Shown here in pieces: positions 17,228-25,788 of a stretch of DNA of 64,000 nt. Where the stretch lies: the NCBI RefSeq assembly GCF_036046055.1, contig NZ_CP107939.1, forward strand, positions 806,001 to 870,000. The letters are read 5' to 3'. Under the pieces are notes generated by a model, which saw nothing but the letters and a program-made list of their open reading frames with translations, was not told the origin of the DNA and searched no databases. This stretch comes from Nocardia sp. NBC_00403 (GTDB lineage: Bacteria > Actinomycetota > Actinomycetes > Mycobacteriales > Mycobacteriaceae). Each line of letters starts with the position of its first letter. Positions within the stretch are counted from its first letter, which is position 1. Made by a program: the position numbers and the translations under genes.

Positions 17228-18727
17228 TCAGGCGGTCTTGGGCGTGGCCCGGGTACCGACGTAGACGCAGGGGATGCCATTGGCCAGGGTGGAGAAGATC
17301 ACCGGCATGTAGCCCTCACTGAAGGAGGGGCCCGCGCCGGTTCCGGCCCATACGGTCTCCGACACCGGGATCAGGTCGATATCCAGGGGCGGCGACATGT
17401 CTTTCATGTCGTCGACGAATTCATAGAGCATGTGCGCCTTGCCGTCTCGCTCGCTCACGGTGATGACGACGCCCGCACGCTTGTACGTGCCGATGTGCGG
17501 TGCGATGTCGATCGCCGGCGGCGCTGCGGCGGGCCCGAACGGCTCGGGCATCGTCACCCCGGCAAACTCCCGCAGCAGTTCCCGGAACAGGTCGGCATAC
17601 AGCTGACGGGCGCCGCCGCCGTTGGTCAGCAGCACCACCGCCACCCCGGCCGACGGGACAATGCGTAGGTAGCCGTATTGGCCGACGGCCGCGCCGTCGT
17701 GACCGAAGCCGCCGACACCGTTCCAGTCGTTGAGCACCCAGCCGAGGCCCTGGCCGTCACCACTGACGGTCCACTTGTCGGGGCAATCGATCTCGCGCCG
17801 TTGCATTGCCGCGGCGGACTCGGCACTGAGCACACGGGTGCCGTCCGATGCGGCGCCGCCGGCGAGATGCATCTGCGCGAACCGGACCATATCGCCTGCA
17901 CTGGAGATGATTCGGCCCGCGGGGCCCGCCGAACGCGGCATCAGATCCCAGGCCGGCGCCGGGTCCGGGTCCATGCCTGCCTCGCCGAGGTGGCTCATCG
18001 CGGTGCGCAACCGCAGTGCCTGCTCCGGCAATGTCACGGTGCGTTCGAGACCGAGCGGGATGGCAATTCGATCCTGAACAGCCTGATCCCAGGTCGTTCC
18101 GGTCAGCACCTCGATCATGCGGCCCATGACGACATAGCCGACGCCGCCATAGGAGAACGCGGTCCCCGGCGGGCAGTCCAGTGCCACCTCCCGGGCCGCC
18201 GCAACATATTTGGTCAGACAGTCGTCACCGCGGCCGGTGTCCAGGTTGAAGTCGTTGGTCAATCCGGCGGTGTGCGACAGCAATTGCCGGGTGGTAATCG
18301 TCTTGGTGGCCTCCGGATCCGGTACCGCAAACTCGGGCAGCACGTCGATCACCGGCGCGTCCAGGTCGAGCTTTCCCTCATCGACGAGCTGCATGATCAT
18401 GGTGGCCGTGTAGACCTTGGCGATCGAACCGCACAGGAACACCGAGTCGGTCGTCACCGCCACGCCGGTGCCGCGATGCAGCACCCCGCTGGCCAGCTCA
18501 TAGACCTTTCCGTCGACCAGGAACGCCAACCCCGCGCCGGGCACATGATGGGCGGCGCGCAGCTCATCGAGTCGCGCCTGCCAGTGGGCGAGGTCCAAGC
18601 CATCGACGGCCGTCGCGGGACGGTCGACCGGCCCGGCGGCAACTATCTGGTTCCCGGAGCTCGCGGTTCCCCAGTCGCCCTTGGCTTCCCAGTTACCGGT
18701 GGTGTCCCAGCTGATGTTCTTCGACAT
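17228..18727 (-). CDS. Serine hydrolase, beta-lactamase class C/DD-peptidase-like, cytosolic
   Basis: 499 residues from ATG 18727 (GAGGAG nearby upstream). The nucleophile motif is Ser101-Ile-Ala-Lys104 (FLCGSIAKVYT), and the third motif is His-Asp-Gly in GGFGHDGAAVG. The second motif, normally Tyr-x-Asn, reads Tyr-Gly-Gly here (FSYGGVGYVV). The C-terminal 130 residues form a separate beta-rich domain as in esterase EstB/penicillin-binding-protein-4* relatives. There is no signal peptide; instead the first 20 residues are Trp- and Gly-rich (ISWDTTGNWEAKGDWG). Substrate unknown: esterase, amidase or peptidase. Confidence 0.85.
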   Translation of the reverse strand: MSKNISWDTTGNWEAKGDWGTASSGNQIVAAGPVDRPATAVDGLDLAHWQARLDELRAAHHVPGAGLAFLVDGKVYELASGVLHRGTGVAVTTDSVFLCGSIAKVYTATMIMQLVDEGKLDLDAPVIDVLPEFAVPDPEATKTITTRQLLSHTAGLTNDFNLDTGRGDDCLTKYVAAAREVALDCPPGTAFSYGGVGYVVMGRMIEVLTGTTWDQAVQDRIAIPLGLERTVTLPEQALRLRTAMSHLGEAGMDPDPAPAWDLMPRSAGPAGRIISSAGDMVRFAQMHLAGGAASDGTRVLSAESAAAMQRREIDCPDKWTVSGDGQGLGWVLNDWNGVGGFGHDGAAVGQYGYLRIVPSAGVAVVLLTNGGGARQLYADLFRELLREFAGVTMPEPFGPAAAPPAIDIAPHIGTYKRAGVVITVSERDGKAHMLYEFVDDMKDMSPPLDIDLIPVSETVWAGTGAGPSFSEGYMPVIFSTLANGIPCVYVGTRATPKTA

Positions 18728-18750
18728 GATCACTCCTCTGCTCCCCATCG

Positions 18751-18822
18751 TTGCGCACGATGTTCTCGCTCTGCGAACACCGTACGCTTAGTGGAACGCT
18801 ATGTGCAATTGCGCACGGCGTT
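18751..18822. repeat. Pair of direct repeats TTGCGCACGnnGTT upstream of the serine hydrolase
   Basis: TTGCGCACGATGTT at 18751-18764 and TTGCGCACGGCGTT at 18809-18822 match at 12 of 14 positions and lie 24 and 82 bases before the hydrolase start codon. They may be regulator sites in its promoter. The second copy also overlaps an inverted repeat GTGC-N6-GCAC. Confidence 0.35.
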
Positions 18823-19167
18823 TTTCTCGAATCGGCAGGTCAGAACGACATCAGCCAGGACGAGCTCAGATGCGCTCGAGCCCCGCAGCTCCGCGAAACC
18901 CCGGCGACGATCTCTGCGCGAACGCCACAGACGTGCACCAGGTCTGCGCCTCGACGCCCGGCGCGGGCAGCGCGGCGGGATAGGAGAGGCGACGAGCACA
19001 GCCCGTACACAGCGCGCAGCACGCCTGCTCGTCGCGCAAGAGTTCGACCGGACACCAGACGCCCGAGCGAAGCCACCCGGCACAACCACAATCCCGCGGA
19101 TACGAGTGACCGACCGGCGGACTCGGCTGCTATGAACGCACGAACCGACCGACCGCCTCAGCGATCC
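18823..19167. other. Intergenic region between two minus-strand genes, no gene supported
   Basis: Apart from the promoter region of the serine hydrolase, this stretch after the stop of the PBP-like gene holds only Arg-rich open frames with no ribosome-binding site or domain. I see nothing convincing in it. Confidence 0.5.
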
Positions 19168-20847
19168 TTACGTTTCGGGACTGACCAGTGCCTGGAGCAA
19201 TCGAGCAGCCATGCGCGCCGTGGCGTCACTGCTGTCGACATCGTTGATATGAATCGCGAAGGCCAGGTCGCCCATGTTCGCGATCAGCCAGCCGTCCGGT
19301 CCGGCAGTCGCGGCGAAGCCGGCGACGTCGCGGTAGCCGCGCAGACTCGCGACCTCCGGCCGACCCGCGGCGTCGCGCAGGAAGCCGCGCAGTCGATCGG
19401 TGATCTCCGGGGTCAATGCCGCGAATTGCGCGTCGGTCGTGCCGGGCCGCGCGACCTCGATCATCGGCGGCGGCACCGCGCCGCGCGCGATCGCGGCGGC
19501 GGCGATGGCCATCCCGAACGGGCTGGCGAGCACCGCGTCGTTGCCGCCGCCCTGACTCACCTGTTCGGCGCTGCGGCCCGCGATCGCCAGGCGTCCGGTG
19601 ACCTCGTCCAGTCCGGCAACCTTGAAATCGACGCCGACGCCGAGCATGGTCGCGGACTCCGCCGCATCCTGCACCGAGATGTCCTGCGGCGCCTTACCCT
19701 TGGTCACCGCGGCGATATTGCGGAACAGTTCGATGTTCCCGCCGACCGGATACAGGCCGGTGAACGCGACCGGGCCGTGCTCGCTGGCCTGACTGTTCTG
19801 CGCGGCCGCGACAACCGCGCCGGTGGACGGCTGAATCGCCACGATGGAGGCCTGTGTCGCCGCGCTGACCACCGCATCCTCGGCGGCACGCTGCAGACGC
19901 TGATCCATGGTGGCCGCGATATCCGGCCCCGGCGGGCCCTGCTCGCCGGCGATCTGGCCGACCAAGCGGCCGTCTTGCTCGAAAATCTGCACGCCCCATC
20001 CGGAGTGCGCCTCCTGGCTGTCCTGCTGCACCTTGCGCAGCGCGTCCAGCAGTGGCGACCACACCCGGCGATCGGCGGAGATGAGCCGTGGCTGCTTCTC
20101 CATCACCACGCCCGGAATCGGGGCCATCAACGGTTCCAGGATGGCGAAGTCGGGTTCGCGCAAGTTCACCGCGACGATCGGCTTGCCCTGCGAGCTCGAC
20201 AGCTGCTGCATCAGCGACGGCCCGGTGATCAGCGGCGCGACCGGCTCGATGGCCTTGGCCAGCGCGTCGGAGGAGGCGATCGGGTTGGGCAACTTGGCAG
20301 GGTCGAGCTTGATCACGTTGATGATCTGCTCGGTCATCAACGGTTCACCGACAATGTCGGTGACACGCGGGGCAGGCAAGGCGGTGGTGCGCACCAACCG
20401 GACCGTTCGATTGTGACCCAGCTGCGGCATGACGACCGCGGGATCCCAGGAGATCCGCCAACCGATCGCCAATTTCCGCACATTGCCCTGCAGGCTGTAT
20501 TTCCAGCTCTTCTTCTCGCCGAAGTTCCAGTCGACATCCATACTGAAGAGCGCCTCATCGGCGTCCAGGCTGATGAATTGGGTCTTTTTGTAGTCGACCT
20601 TGCCCGGCCGCAGGCCCTCGAACATTTGCTTCAGCGTTGCGGAGGCCGCGTTCGGGTACGACGTCAGCTCCGATGCCTTGACGTGGTCCTGATTGTCCAG
20701 GAGGTCGGTGAAGCGCTCGACAACCGCTTCGGGTTCATTCGGAGTCTGTTGGGATCCACACGATCCCATCGTGAAAGCCAGCACCGCTGCCCCCGCGAGT
20801 GCGATAGCGCTCCGGACGCGAAAGCGGCGGGATCCCCTCACATCCAT
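19168..20847 (-). CDS. PBP-like lipoprotein with degenerate transpeptidase domain
   Basis: 559 residues. A signal peptide ends in a lipobox (AFTMGSCGS), so it is anchored to the outer face of the membrane. Residues about 35-150 are an NTF2-like (MecA-N) domain, followed by a dimerisation region and a transpeptidase fold, as in the penicillin-binding lipoprotein Rv2864c. However, the position of the Ser-x-x-Lys motif reads YPVGGNIELFRN and the Lys-Thr-Gly position reads GFAATAGPDGW, so the nucleophile and both Lys are missing. It is most likely a non-catalytic scaffold or sensor in the cell envelope. ATG 20847 is 8 bases after GAAGAG. Confidence 0.82.
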   Translation of the reverse strand: MDVRGSRRFRVRSAIALAGAAVLAFTMGSCGSQQTPNEPEAVVERFTDLLDNQDHVKASELTSYPNAASATLKQMFEGLRPGKVDYKKTQFISLDADEALFSMDVDWNFGEKKSWKYSLQGNVRKLAIGWRISWDPAVVMPQLGHNRTVRLVRTTALPAPRVTDIVGEPLMTEQIINVIKLDPAKLPNPIASSDALAKAIEPVAPLITGPSLMQQLSSSQGKPIVAVNLREPDFAILEPLMAPIPGVVMEKQPRLISADRRVWSPLLDALRKVQQDSQEAHSGWGVQIFEQDGRLVGQIAGEQGPPGPDIAATMDQRLQRAAEDAVVSAATQASIVAIQPSTGAVVAAAQNSQASEHGPVAFTGLYPVGGNIELFRNIAAVTKGKAPQDISVQDAAESATMLGVGVDFKVAGLDEVTGRLAIAGRSAEQVSQGGGNDAVLASPFGMAIAAAAIARGAVPPPMIEVARPGTTDAQFAALTPEITDRLRGFLRDAAGRPEVASLRGYRDVAGFAATAGPDGWLIANMGDLAFAIHINDVDSSDATARMAARLLQALVSPET

Positions 20848-21244
20848 GTCGCCCACTCTTCACTCTTGTCACTCCGGTAACAAGACCACCGTACCTGAAG
20901 GTAACTGCCTGCGGTGCCACCGCAACCGAGGACGTTACCCATGCTCAGCATCCCAATTGTGCCCGAAGTCCTGCGCTCGGGAGGCCAATCATGGACGGTG
21001 TTCTGTCACAAGACGACAAACCGGCGCCGCTACCGTACCGGTCGGAATGAAAACTCGGGCGATAACAGCTCACGTCGGCGTTTCGGGACCCGACCAGCCC
21101 TGTCGACCAAGCGAACCCGCAGCCGCAAGTACTCGATGGACACGATTTGAAACCTGTTCGCACAGAGCGGAACCACTTTCTCCGTTTACGTCGTAATCTT
21201 GTAATCAGGTAACCACAGCAGCGCAGTAAGTTAGGTGATTCCCA
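20848..21244. promoter_or_regulatory. Divergent intergenic region, PBP-like gene / hypothetical gene
   Basis: About 400 bases with no convincing gene. GTAAC occurs at 20877-20881 and 20901-20905, with GTACC between, just upstream of the PBP-like start. GTAAC repeats recall sites of the envelope regulator MtrA, but the spacing does not fit the usual 11-base period, so assignment is weak. Confidence 0.35.
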
Positions 21245-21844
21245 ATGAGAAACGAACATCGGGGACGGGGTTTCGGACGACCGGGCGGCTGGCAGCAGGC
21301 CGATCTGCCCGATCCCGCAGACGTTCCGGACTGGTTCGCCGGACGGTTGCCGAGCGACTGGTTCACCGGATCCCCCGTCATCGAAATCGACCGCGACGAG
21401 ATCGTCGTCGTCGGCGAACTCCCGATCCCTCAGCCCGAGAAGTCCACGGACTCCGAGTCCGAGACGGACACCGCAGACAAGGTTCCGAACGCGACCAAAG
21501 AAGGCGCCATCGCCCGGTTCCGCGAATCCACCCGGTCTGCTCGGATGCAGATCGCCAATGAGGCACAGCAGCGGTACGGCCGCAGCGTCGCTTGGGGCGT
21601 CTCGGTCGATGGGCAGCGATACCTCTTCACCCACCTGGCCGTTCCGGTCATGACCCGGCTGCGCCAGCCCGAGCGCAAGGTGCTCGACACACTGGTCGAT
21701 TCGGGCGTGGCGCGCTCGCGCGCCGACGCACTGGCCTGGACCGTGAAACTGGCGGGCAAGCACGCGGAAGCCTGGCTCGAAGAGCTGCGTGGCGCGATGC
21801 GCAAGGTCGACGACCTGCGTTCGGAAGGTCCGAAGGGGCTCTGA
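21245..21844 (+). CDS. Conserved hypothetical protein, 199 aa
   Basis: I do not recognise a named domain. The N-terminal 95 residues are polar and likely disordered, with a Trp/Pro-rich patch (ADVPDWFAGRLPSDWFTG). The C-terminal 100 residues are helical, with LRQPERKVLDTLVDSGVARS followed by ADALAWTVKLAGKH, which resembles the ribbon-helix-helix-like or DNA/RNA-binding helical tails of small actinobacterial proteins. It lies 24 bases before aroQ and is probably co-transcribed with it. Confidence 0.75.
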   Translation: MRNEHRGRGFGRPGGWQQADLPDPADVPDWFAGRLPSDWFTGSPVIEIDRDEIVVVGELPIPQPEKSTDSESETDTADKVPNATKEGAIARFRESTRSARMQIANEAQQRYGRSVAWGVSVDGQRYLFTHLAVPVMTRLRQPERKVLDTLVDSGVARSRADALAWTVKLAGKHAEAWLEELRGAMRKVDDLRSEGPKGL

Positions 21845-21868
21845 GCGGTTCGGACTAAGGTTGCCTGC

Positions 21869-22321
21869 ATGGCAGCCACCGCCTCCACGGACCAGGGTCC
21901 GATCCTGGTCCTCAACGGCCCGAACCTGAATATGCTCGGCACCCGCCAGCCGGAGGTCTACGGGTCGGCGACACTCGACGATGTCGTCGAACTGTGCAAG
22001 CGGACCGCCGCCCGGTACGGCCGTGAGATCACCGCGTTCCAGTCGAATTCCGAAGGCGCGCTGATCGATCGGATCCACCGGGCGCGCGGCGCCGAATCGG
22101 CCATCGTCATCAATCCCGGCGGGCTGACGCACACCTCGGTCGCGCTGCGGGACGCGCTGGTGATTCCGGAGATCCCCATCGTGGAGGTACACATCAGCAA
22201 TGTGCACGCCCGCGAGGAGTTCCGTCATCACTCCTATATTTCACCGATCGCCACCGCGGTCGTGGCCGGGATGGGCATCCACGGGTACGCCGCGGCCATC
22301 GAATTTCTGATCAACGGTTAG
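21869..22321 (+). CDS. aroQ: 3-dehydroquinate dehydratase, type II
   Basis: 150 residues, the usual length. It dehydrates 3-dehydroquinate to 3-dehydroshikimate in the shikimate pathway as a dodecamer. The family start motif [19 protein letters not shown] contains the active-site Arg and catalytic Tyr; [13 protein letters not shown] and [17 protein letters not shown] bind substrate; [18 protein letters not shown] carries the conserved His and Arg residues. All catalytic residues are present. In many genomes it sits with aroBK, but not here. Confidence 0.97.
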   Translation: MAATASTDQGPILVLNGPNLNMLGTRQPEVYGSATLDDVVELCKRTAARYGREITAFQSNSEGALIDRIHRARGAESAIVINPGGLTHTSVALRDALVIPEIPIVEVHISNVHAREEFRHHSYISPIATAVVAGMGIHGYAAAIEFLING

Positions 22322-22334
22322 TACTCCACAACTT

Positions 22335-22349
22335 TCCACACGCTGTGGA
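22335..22349. terminator. Short hairpin between aroQ and the F420-quinone reductase gene
   Basis: TCCACA-CGC-TGTGGA, a 6-bp stem in the 38-base gap between convergent stops. It is short and lacks a U tract, so it is a weak terminator candidate. Confidence 0.35.
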
Positions 22350-22359
22350 CGGCTGTGTC

Positions 22360-22806
22360 TCAGGAGAGCCGGAAGACCGGGAAGCCGGGGGCGATGGCGG
22401 CGAGTTCGGCGTCGGTGGCGCCCTTGGTGACACCCTCGAAGAACTTGCCGACTTCCCAGCCCCAGCGCTGCAGGTAGAGCCGCAGCAGCGGGACCTTGTT
22501 CTCGTCCGCCACCTCGACGGCGGTGAATTTCTCGACCTTCCGGCCCAGCCGCAGCTCCCCGTCGCCCGACACGCGCAGGTTGCGCACCCACTGGGTGTGT
22601 CCACGCGGCGCGACCAGGTATCGCGTGCCATCCACATCCGTCAACAGGTTCACCATCGTGGTTCGCCATTCACCACTCTTGCGCCCGCGCACCGCGAGCA
22701 GCCGCGATCCCAGCACGCTGATCCCGAGCCGAGGCAGCCAGTTGAAGACCTTGTTCATGATCGGATCGATGCCGGTCGGGCCGATGTAGCGGGTGCTGGC
22801 GTTCAT
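22360..22806 (-). CDS. F420H2-dependent quinone reductase (DDN/nitroreductase family)
   Basis: 148 residues, a split beta-barrel of the deazaflavin-dependent nitroreductase family (relatives of M. tuberculosis Ddn). The core RLLAVRGRKSGEWRTTMVNLL, with the conserved RKSGxxRTT cofactor-binding segment, and the VAPRGHTQWVRNLR segment are typical. It reduces quinones or nitro compounds with reduced F420 and may protect against oxidative stress. ATG 22806 is preceded by CAGGAG. The promoter region carries two nearly identical palindromes, which suggests tight repression. Confidence 0.9.
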   Translation of the reverse strand: MNASTRYIGPTGIDPIMNKVFNWLPRLGISVLGSRLLAVRGRKSGEWRTTMVNLLTDVDGTRYLVAPRGHTQWVRNLRVSGDGELRLGRKVEKFTAVEVADENKVPLLRLYLQRWGWEVGKFFEGVTKGATDAELAAIAPGFPVFRLS

Positions 22807-22822
22807 GACGACTCCTGATTGT

Positions 22823-22888
22823 GAGCACTGCTCTCCGTTGAGAAGAAGTGTGCCACCGAACCGGCAGAAAAACAAGAGCACCGCTCTC
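22823..22888. promoter_or_regulatory. Twin palindromic operators GAGCAC(T/C)GCTCTC
   Basis: GAGCACTGCTCTC at 22823-22835 and GAGCACCGCTCTC at 22876-22888 differ at one base. Each holds an inverted repeat (GAGCA-C-TGCTC; AGAGC-ACC-GCTCT) of the kind bound by TetR-family dimers. They lie 17 and 70 bases upstream of the F420-quinone reductase start codon. No TetR gene is adjacent. Confidence 0.6.
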
Positions 22889-23028
22889 AAAAAGATTGAA
22901 GTGGCATGGCTCACAACCAAGGCCGTCGAGGCATGGGCTGGGCGCGGTCCTTCAGTACGCTGAGCGTCGGGAAATGTTGTGCAGCTATGAATGCGGGATC
23001 GAAGGGTTGGATCAGTCGATGATGAGGC

Positions 23029-24375
23029 GTGACCACTGCCGGCAGACCACCATCGAACAGACTCTGGATCCCTGGGCGGCGCTGGTTATTTCGTAGTTCG
23101 CCGGTGCTGAACTCGCGGCCGCTGGAGTTTCCGCGAAAGGGCCCAGCGCTTTTCGTACTCGCCGGCAGCGCACTGTTGGCGGTGATCCTGGTTTTCGCCA
23201 CCGTCGATCCATGGCTCGAGCGGGCGGGGATTCTGGCAGGCGGGCTCGACGTGCACGTCTACCGAGACGGCGCCTGGCGAATCCTGCACCGGCTGCCGCT
23301 CTATGACGAGCCGACCATGTTCGGGCTCCTGTACACCTATACGCCGTTCTCGACCATCGCATTCATCCCCGTCTACTTGGTGCCGTGGGCCTACGTCACG
23401 AACACGTGGCTGGTGGTGAACCTCGGCGTGCTGTTCGCGAACGTCCTGATGGCGTGGCGGATACTCGGCTATCGGCTCGACGCCCGACTCGCAGGCGTCA
23501 GTGCCCTCCTTGCACTCACCTGTGTCTTCATCGAGCCCGTCCGCACCACCCTGTACTACGGGCAGATCAACCTGGTGCTGATGCTGTTGGTGCTGTGGGA
23601 TTTCTCCCGCGCCGATCGCGCCGGGTTGCGTGGCGTCGCTGTCGGGCTGGCCGCGGGAATCAAGCTGGTCCCGCTCTACTTTGTCGCGCAGTTCATCGTG
23701 CTCCGGCAATGGCGCTGTGCTGCCACCGCGTCGGTGGTTTTCGCGGCGTCCATCGGGCTCACCTGGATCGTCCTGCCCGCCGATTCCGAGCAGTACTGGA
23801 CTTCGACGTTCTTCCAGTCCAATCGGATTGCCGTGGACAATAACCCGGCCAATCAATCCCTTCGCGGTGTCATCGCACACCTCACCGGCCAGCCCGCGCC
23901 GGTGTGGCTGTGGCTACTCATCGCGGGCATCGTTGCGGGCGTGAGCCTGGCCGTCACCGCGGGCCTGCACGAACACGGCGAACGCCTACTCGCGGTGACG
24001 CTCGCCGGGCTCACCGCCTGCGCGATATCGCCGTTCTCCTGGGGCCACCACTGGGTGTGGTTCGTGCCCTTGTTCGTCTACCTGCTCCACAAGGCGCTGT
24101 CGCAACCACGGTGGTGGATCGCCGCGACAGCCCTGTTTCTATCGATCGGCGCCTGGGCCTACCACTGGAGCGCAGACTTCGTGACGATCGGGGTATTCAT
24201 GCTTCCGCCGTCATGGCCGGTCGCACAAATCCTGATGAATGCCTACGTCATCGCCTACTTCGCCGTGCTCGGCGGCGCGATCATCCTGCTCGCCCGCCTG
24301 CCCCGCACCCTCGCAACGCCACGACCACTAGGCCCCCTGAAGCGTCGGATACGAAAATCACCCCAGGTATCCTGA
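23029..24375 (+). CDS. GT87-family polyprenyl-phosphate mannosyltransferase-like membrane protein
   Basis: About 448 residues with ten or more membrane helices. The first periplasmic loop contains GLDVHVYRDGAWRIL, the GT87 (GT-C fold) signature with its catalytic acidic residue, and NPANQSLRGVIAHL is also typical. Members such as Rv2181 use polyprenyl-phosphomannose to add alpha-1,2-mannose to lipomannan. The start is uncertain: GTG 23029 and GTG 23104 are both possible, neither with a good ribosome-binding site; the first 25 residues would be Arg/Pro-rich. Confidence 0.85.
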   Translation: MTTAGRPPSNRLWIPGRRWLFRSSPVLNSRPLEFPRKGPALFVLAGSALLAVILVFATVDPWLERAGILAGGLDVHVYRDGAWRILHRLPLYDEPTMFGLLYTYTPFSTIAFIPVYLVPWAYVTNTWLVVNLGVLFANVLMAWRILGYRLDARLAGVSALLALTCVFIEPVRTTLYYGQINLVLMLLVLWDFSRADRAGLRGVAVGLAAGIKLVPLYFVAQFIVLRQWRCAATASVVFAASIGLTWIVLPADSEQYWTSTFFQSNRIAVDNNPANQSLRGVIAHLTGQPAPVWLWLLIAGIVAGVSLAVTAGLHEHGERLLAVTLAGLTACAISPFSWGHHWVWFVPLFVYLLHKALSQPRWWIAATALFLSIGAWAYHWSADFVTIGVFMLPPSWPVAQILMNAYVIAYFAVLGGAIILLARLPRTLATPRPLGPLKRRIRKSPQVS

Positions 24376-24402
24376 CCGCTCACCCGAGTTCGAGGAGCCG
24401 CA

Positions 24403-24684
24403 TTGTTCAAGGTCAACGAGTACTTCGACGGCAACGTCACGTCGATCGCCTTCACGACGCAGCAGGGACCGGCGACCGTCGGCGTCATGGCCGTCGGCGA
24501 GTACGAGTTCGGCACCTCCCAGCTCGAGATCATGCAGGTGGTCTCCGGCGCACTCACCGTCCAGCTGCCCGGCAGCGATGCGTGGGAAACCTTCGCGGCG
24601 GGAACACAATTCACCGTGCCGGGCGATAGCAAGTTCCAGGTCAGGGTCGAGGTCGAGACCGCCTACCTGTGCGAGTACCGCTGA
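24403..24684 (+). CDS. ppnP: Pyrimidine/purine nucleoside phosphorylase
   Basis: 93 residues, a small cupin-like protein of the PpnP (YaiE, former DUF1255) family that splits many nucleosides to base and ribose-1-phosphate. Family stretches are [36 protein letters not shown] and the ending [15 protein letters not shown]. It begins with TTG at 24403, supported by GAGGAG about 5 bases upstream; this rare start is normal for the family in high-GC hosts. It follows the GT87 gene by 27 bases. Confidence 0.93.
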   Translation: MFKVNEYFDGNVTSIAFTTQQGPATVGVMAVGEYEFGTSQLEIMQVVSGALTVQLPGSDAWETFAAGTQFTVPGDSKFQVRVEVETAYLCEYR

Positions 24685-24728
24685 CGCCAGGCCGTCGCTT
24701 CCGGCAGATCGCATACCTGGAGACATTG

Positions 24729-25226
24729 TCAATTTCTGTGGACAGGGCCGGTTTGTAGGTCATCGGGGTTGATGTCGAGGTTGCGTTCGGCGGTGTTGCG
24801 GACTCGTCGGGTTCGTCCGGCGCCGGCGAGGATCGTCAGGGCCTGCGGGGATGTCATGCTCCTGGACACTTTGCGCTGCAACCAGTCCGAGGAACTGATA
24901 AGCGCGTCGGGCTGCCACGGCTCGGAAAGCGTGATGGCCCGCAACAGCGACCACTCGTGGATTCGCTGCACGATGAACGGATACTCCTCAACGGCGTCGG
25001 TCATTGCCTGTGCCCAAGCCGGGTACCCGGGTTCGTCAAGCAGCGCTATTGCCCGCCGGTCGATGTGCCCGACCACTGCGGACTGCGCCATTACCTGGTC
25101 CGAGTCATCGAGAACGGCTGTCACCAGCGCGGGTTCGCCGGTATCCGGGACCGTCGTCAAGGCGTGCTGATAGCGCATCCAACGGGCGTGCTCGTCGGGG
25201 AGTCCCGTGCATTCTGAGTGGCCCAT
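24729..25226 (-). CDS. Conserved hypothetical protein, 165 aa
   Basis: No recognised domain. The product is soluble and mostly helical, with a sequence such as DDSDQVMAQSAVVGHIDRRA that recalls HEAT-like repeats found in actinobacterial proteins of unknown role. ATG 25226 was chosen over the in-frame ATG at 25244, with modest support. It is transcribed alone in the gap between ppnP and the HxlR gene. Confidence 0.6.
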   Translation of the reverse strand: MGHSECTGLPDEHARWMRYQHALTTVPDTGEPALVTAVLDDSDQVMAQSAVVGHIDRRAIALLDEPGYPAWAQAMTDAVEEYPFIVQRIHEWSLLRAITLSEPWQPDALISSSDWLQRKVSRSMTSPQALTILAGAGRTRRVRNTAERNLDINPDDLQTGPVHRN

Positions 25227-25291
25227 GTTCGGCCTAGAAATCAACCATCAGCTGATCGCAAAGCGAACCTTTGCCCTCGCATGACGCCGCG

Positions 25292-25651
25292 TCAGCCGAC
25301 AGAGGCCAAGAGGTTTTCGCGCAGCTCGTGACGGTTCTTGTCCCCCCAGGCCTCCAGCGGGCGTAGCGCGACATTGAGTTCCTCGCCGAGCGGAGTGAGG
25401 GAGTACTCCACGCGTGGGGGGATTTCGGGGAAGACTTCGCGATGGACGATGCCGCTGGACTCGAGTTGCCGGAGGTTCTCGGCGAGGACCTTTTCGCTGA
25501 CGCCTTCCAGTAGGCGGCGGATCTGGCCGAAACGCTGCGGGCCCGCGCCGAGGACCCACATCAGATGCAGCTTCCACTTGCCGCCGACCACGTCGATCGC
25601 CATGGACATGCCACACACGTCATCGTGATCCGTATCACTACCCATGTCCAC
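25292..25651 (-). CDS. HxlR-family winged-helix regulator
   Basis: 119 residues. The family core is clear: MAIDVVGGKWKLHLMWVLGAGPQRFGQI with the Trp-Lys pair, then LEGVSEKVLAENLRQLESSGIV as the recognition helices and VEYSLTPLGEEL as the wing. Cys13 could be a redox sensor, as in some HxlR regulators of aldehyde or quinone stress. GTG 25651 and ATG 25645 are both near an AAGGAG. It is divergent from the imine-reductase-like gene and probably represses it. Confidence 0.92.
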   Translation of the reverse strand: MDMGSDTDHDDVCGMSMAIDVVGGKWKLHLMWVLGAGPQRFGQIRRLLEGVSEKVLAENLRQLESSGIVHREVFPEIPPRVEYSLTPLGEELNVALRPLEAWGDKNRHELRENLLASVG

Positions 25652-25664
25652 CGCGCTCCTTCTG

Positions 25665-25702
25665 ACCTTATTTCGAACCTTTAGGTAAGCAACCCCACCT
25701 GA
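25665..25702. promoter_or_regulatory. ACCT-type repeats in the HxlR/oxidoreductase divergent promoter
   Basis: ACCTTTAGGT (25677-25686) is an inverted repeat, and further ACCT half-sites lie at 25665 and near 25697. Such repeats midway between a regulator and its divergent target are candidates for HxlR binding. No experimental consensus is available to me for this subgroup. Confidence 0.35.
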
Positions 25703-25788
25703 ACGTTCGGTCTTCCCGACTCTACCTGCGGCAACGACTATTGATCACGGCGCCGACAGCAACCGATCGAGAACAGAAGAGGCACATA

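Noticed and set aside
18751..20880. Open frame of about 700 codons opposite the PBP-like lipoprotein gene
   Set aside because: It runs through intergenic DNA and is antisense to a gene with lipobox and domain structure; no protein-like composition.
20877..20905. GTAAC repeats as an MtrA site in front of the PBP-like gene
   Set aside because: The two exact copies are 24 bases apart rather than the 11-base period expected for MtrA, so I list it only as weak sequence similarity.
20914..21150. Possible 78-codon gene in the gap upstream of the hypothetical gene at 21245
   Set aside because: Arg/Thr/Ser-rich, lower coding character, no ribosome-binding site, and it occupies the expected divergent promoter region.
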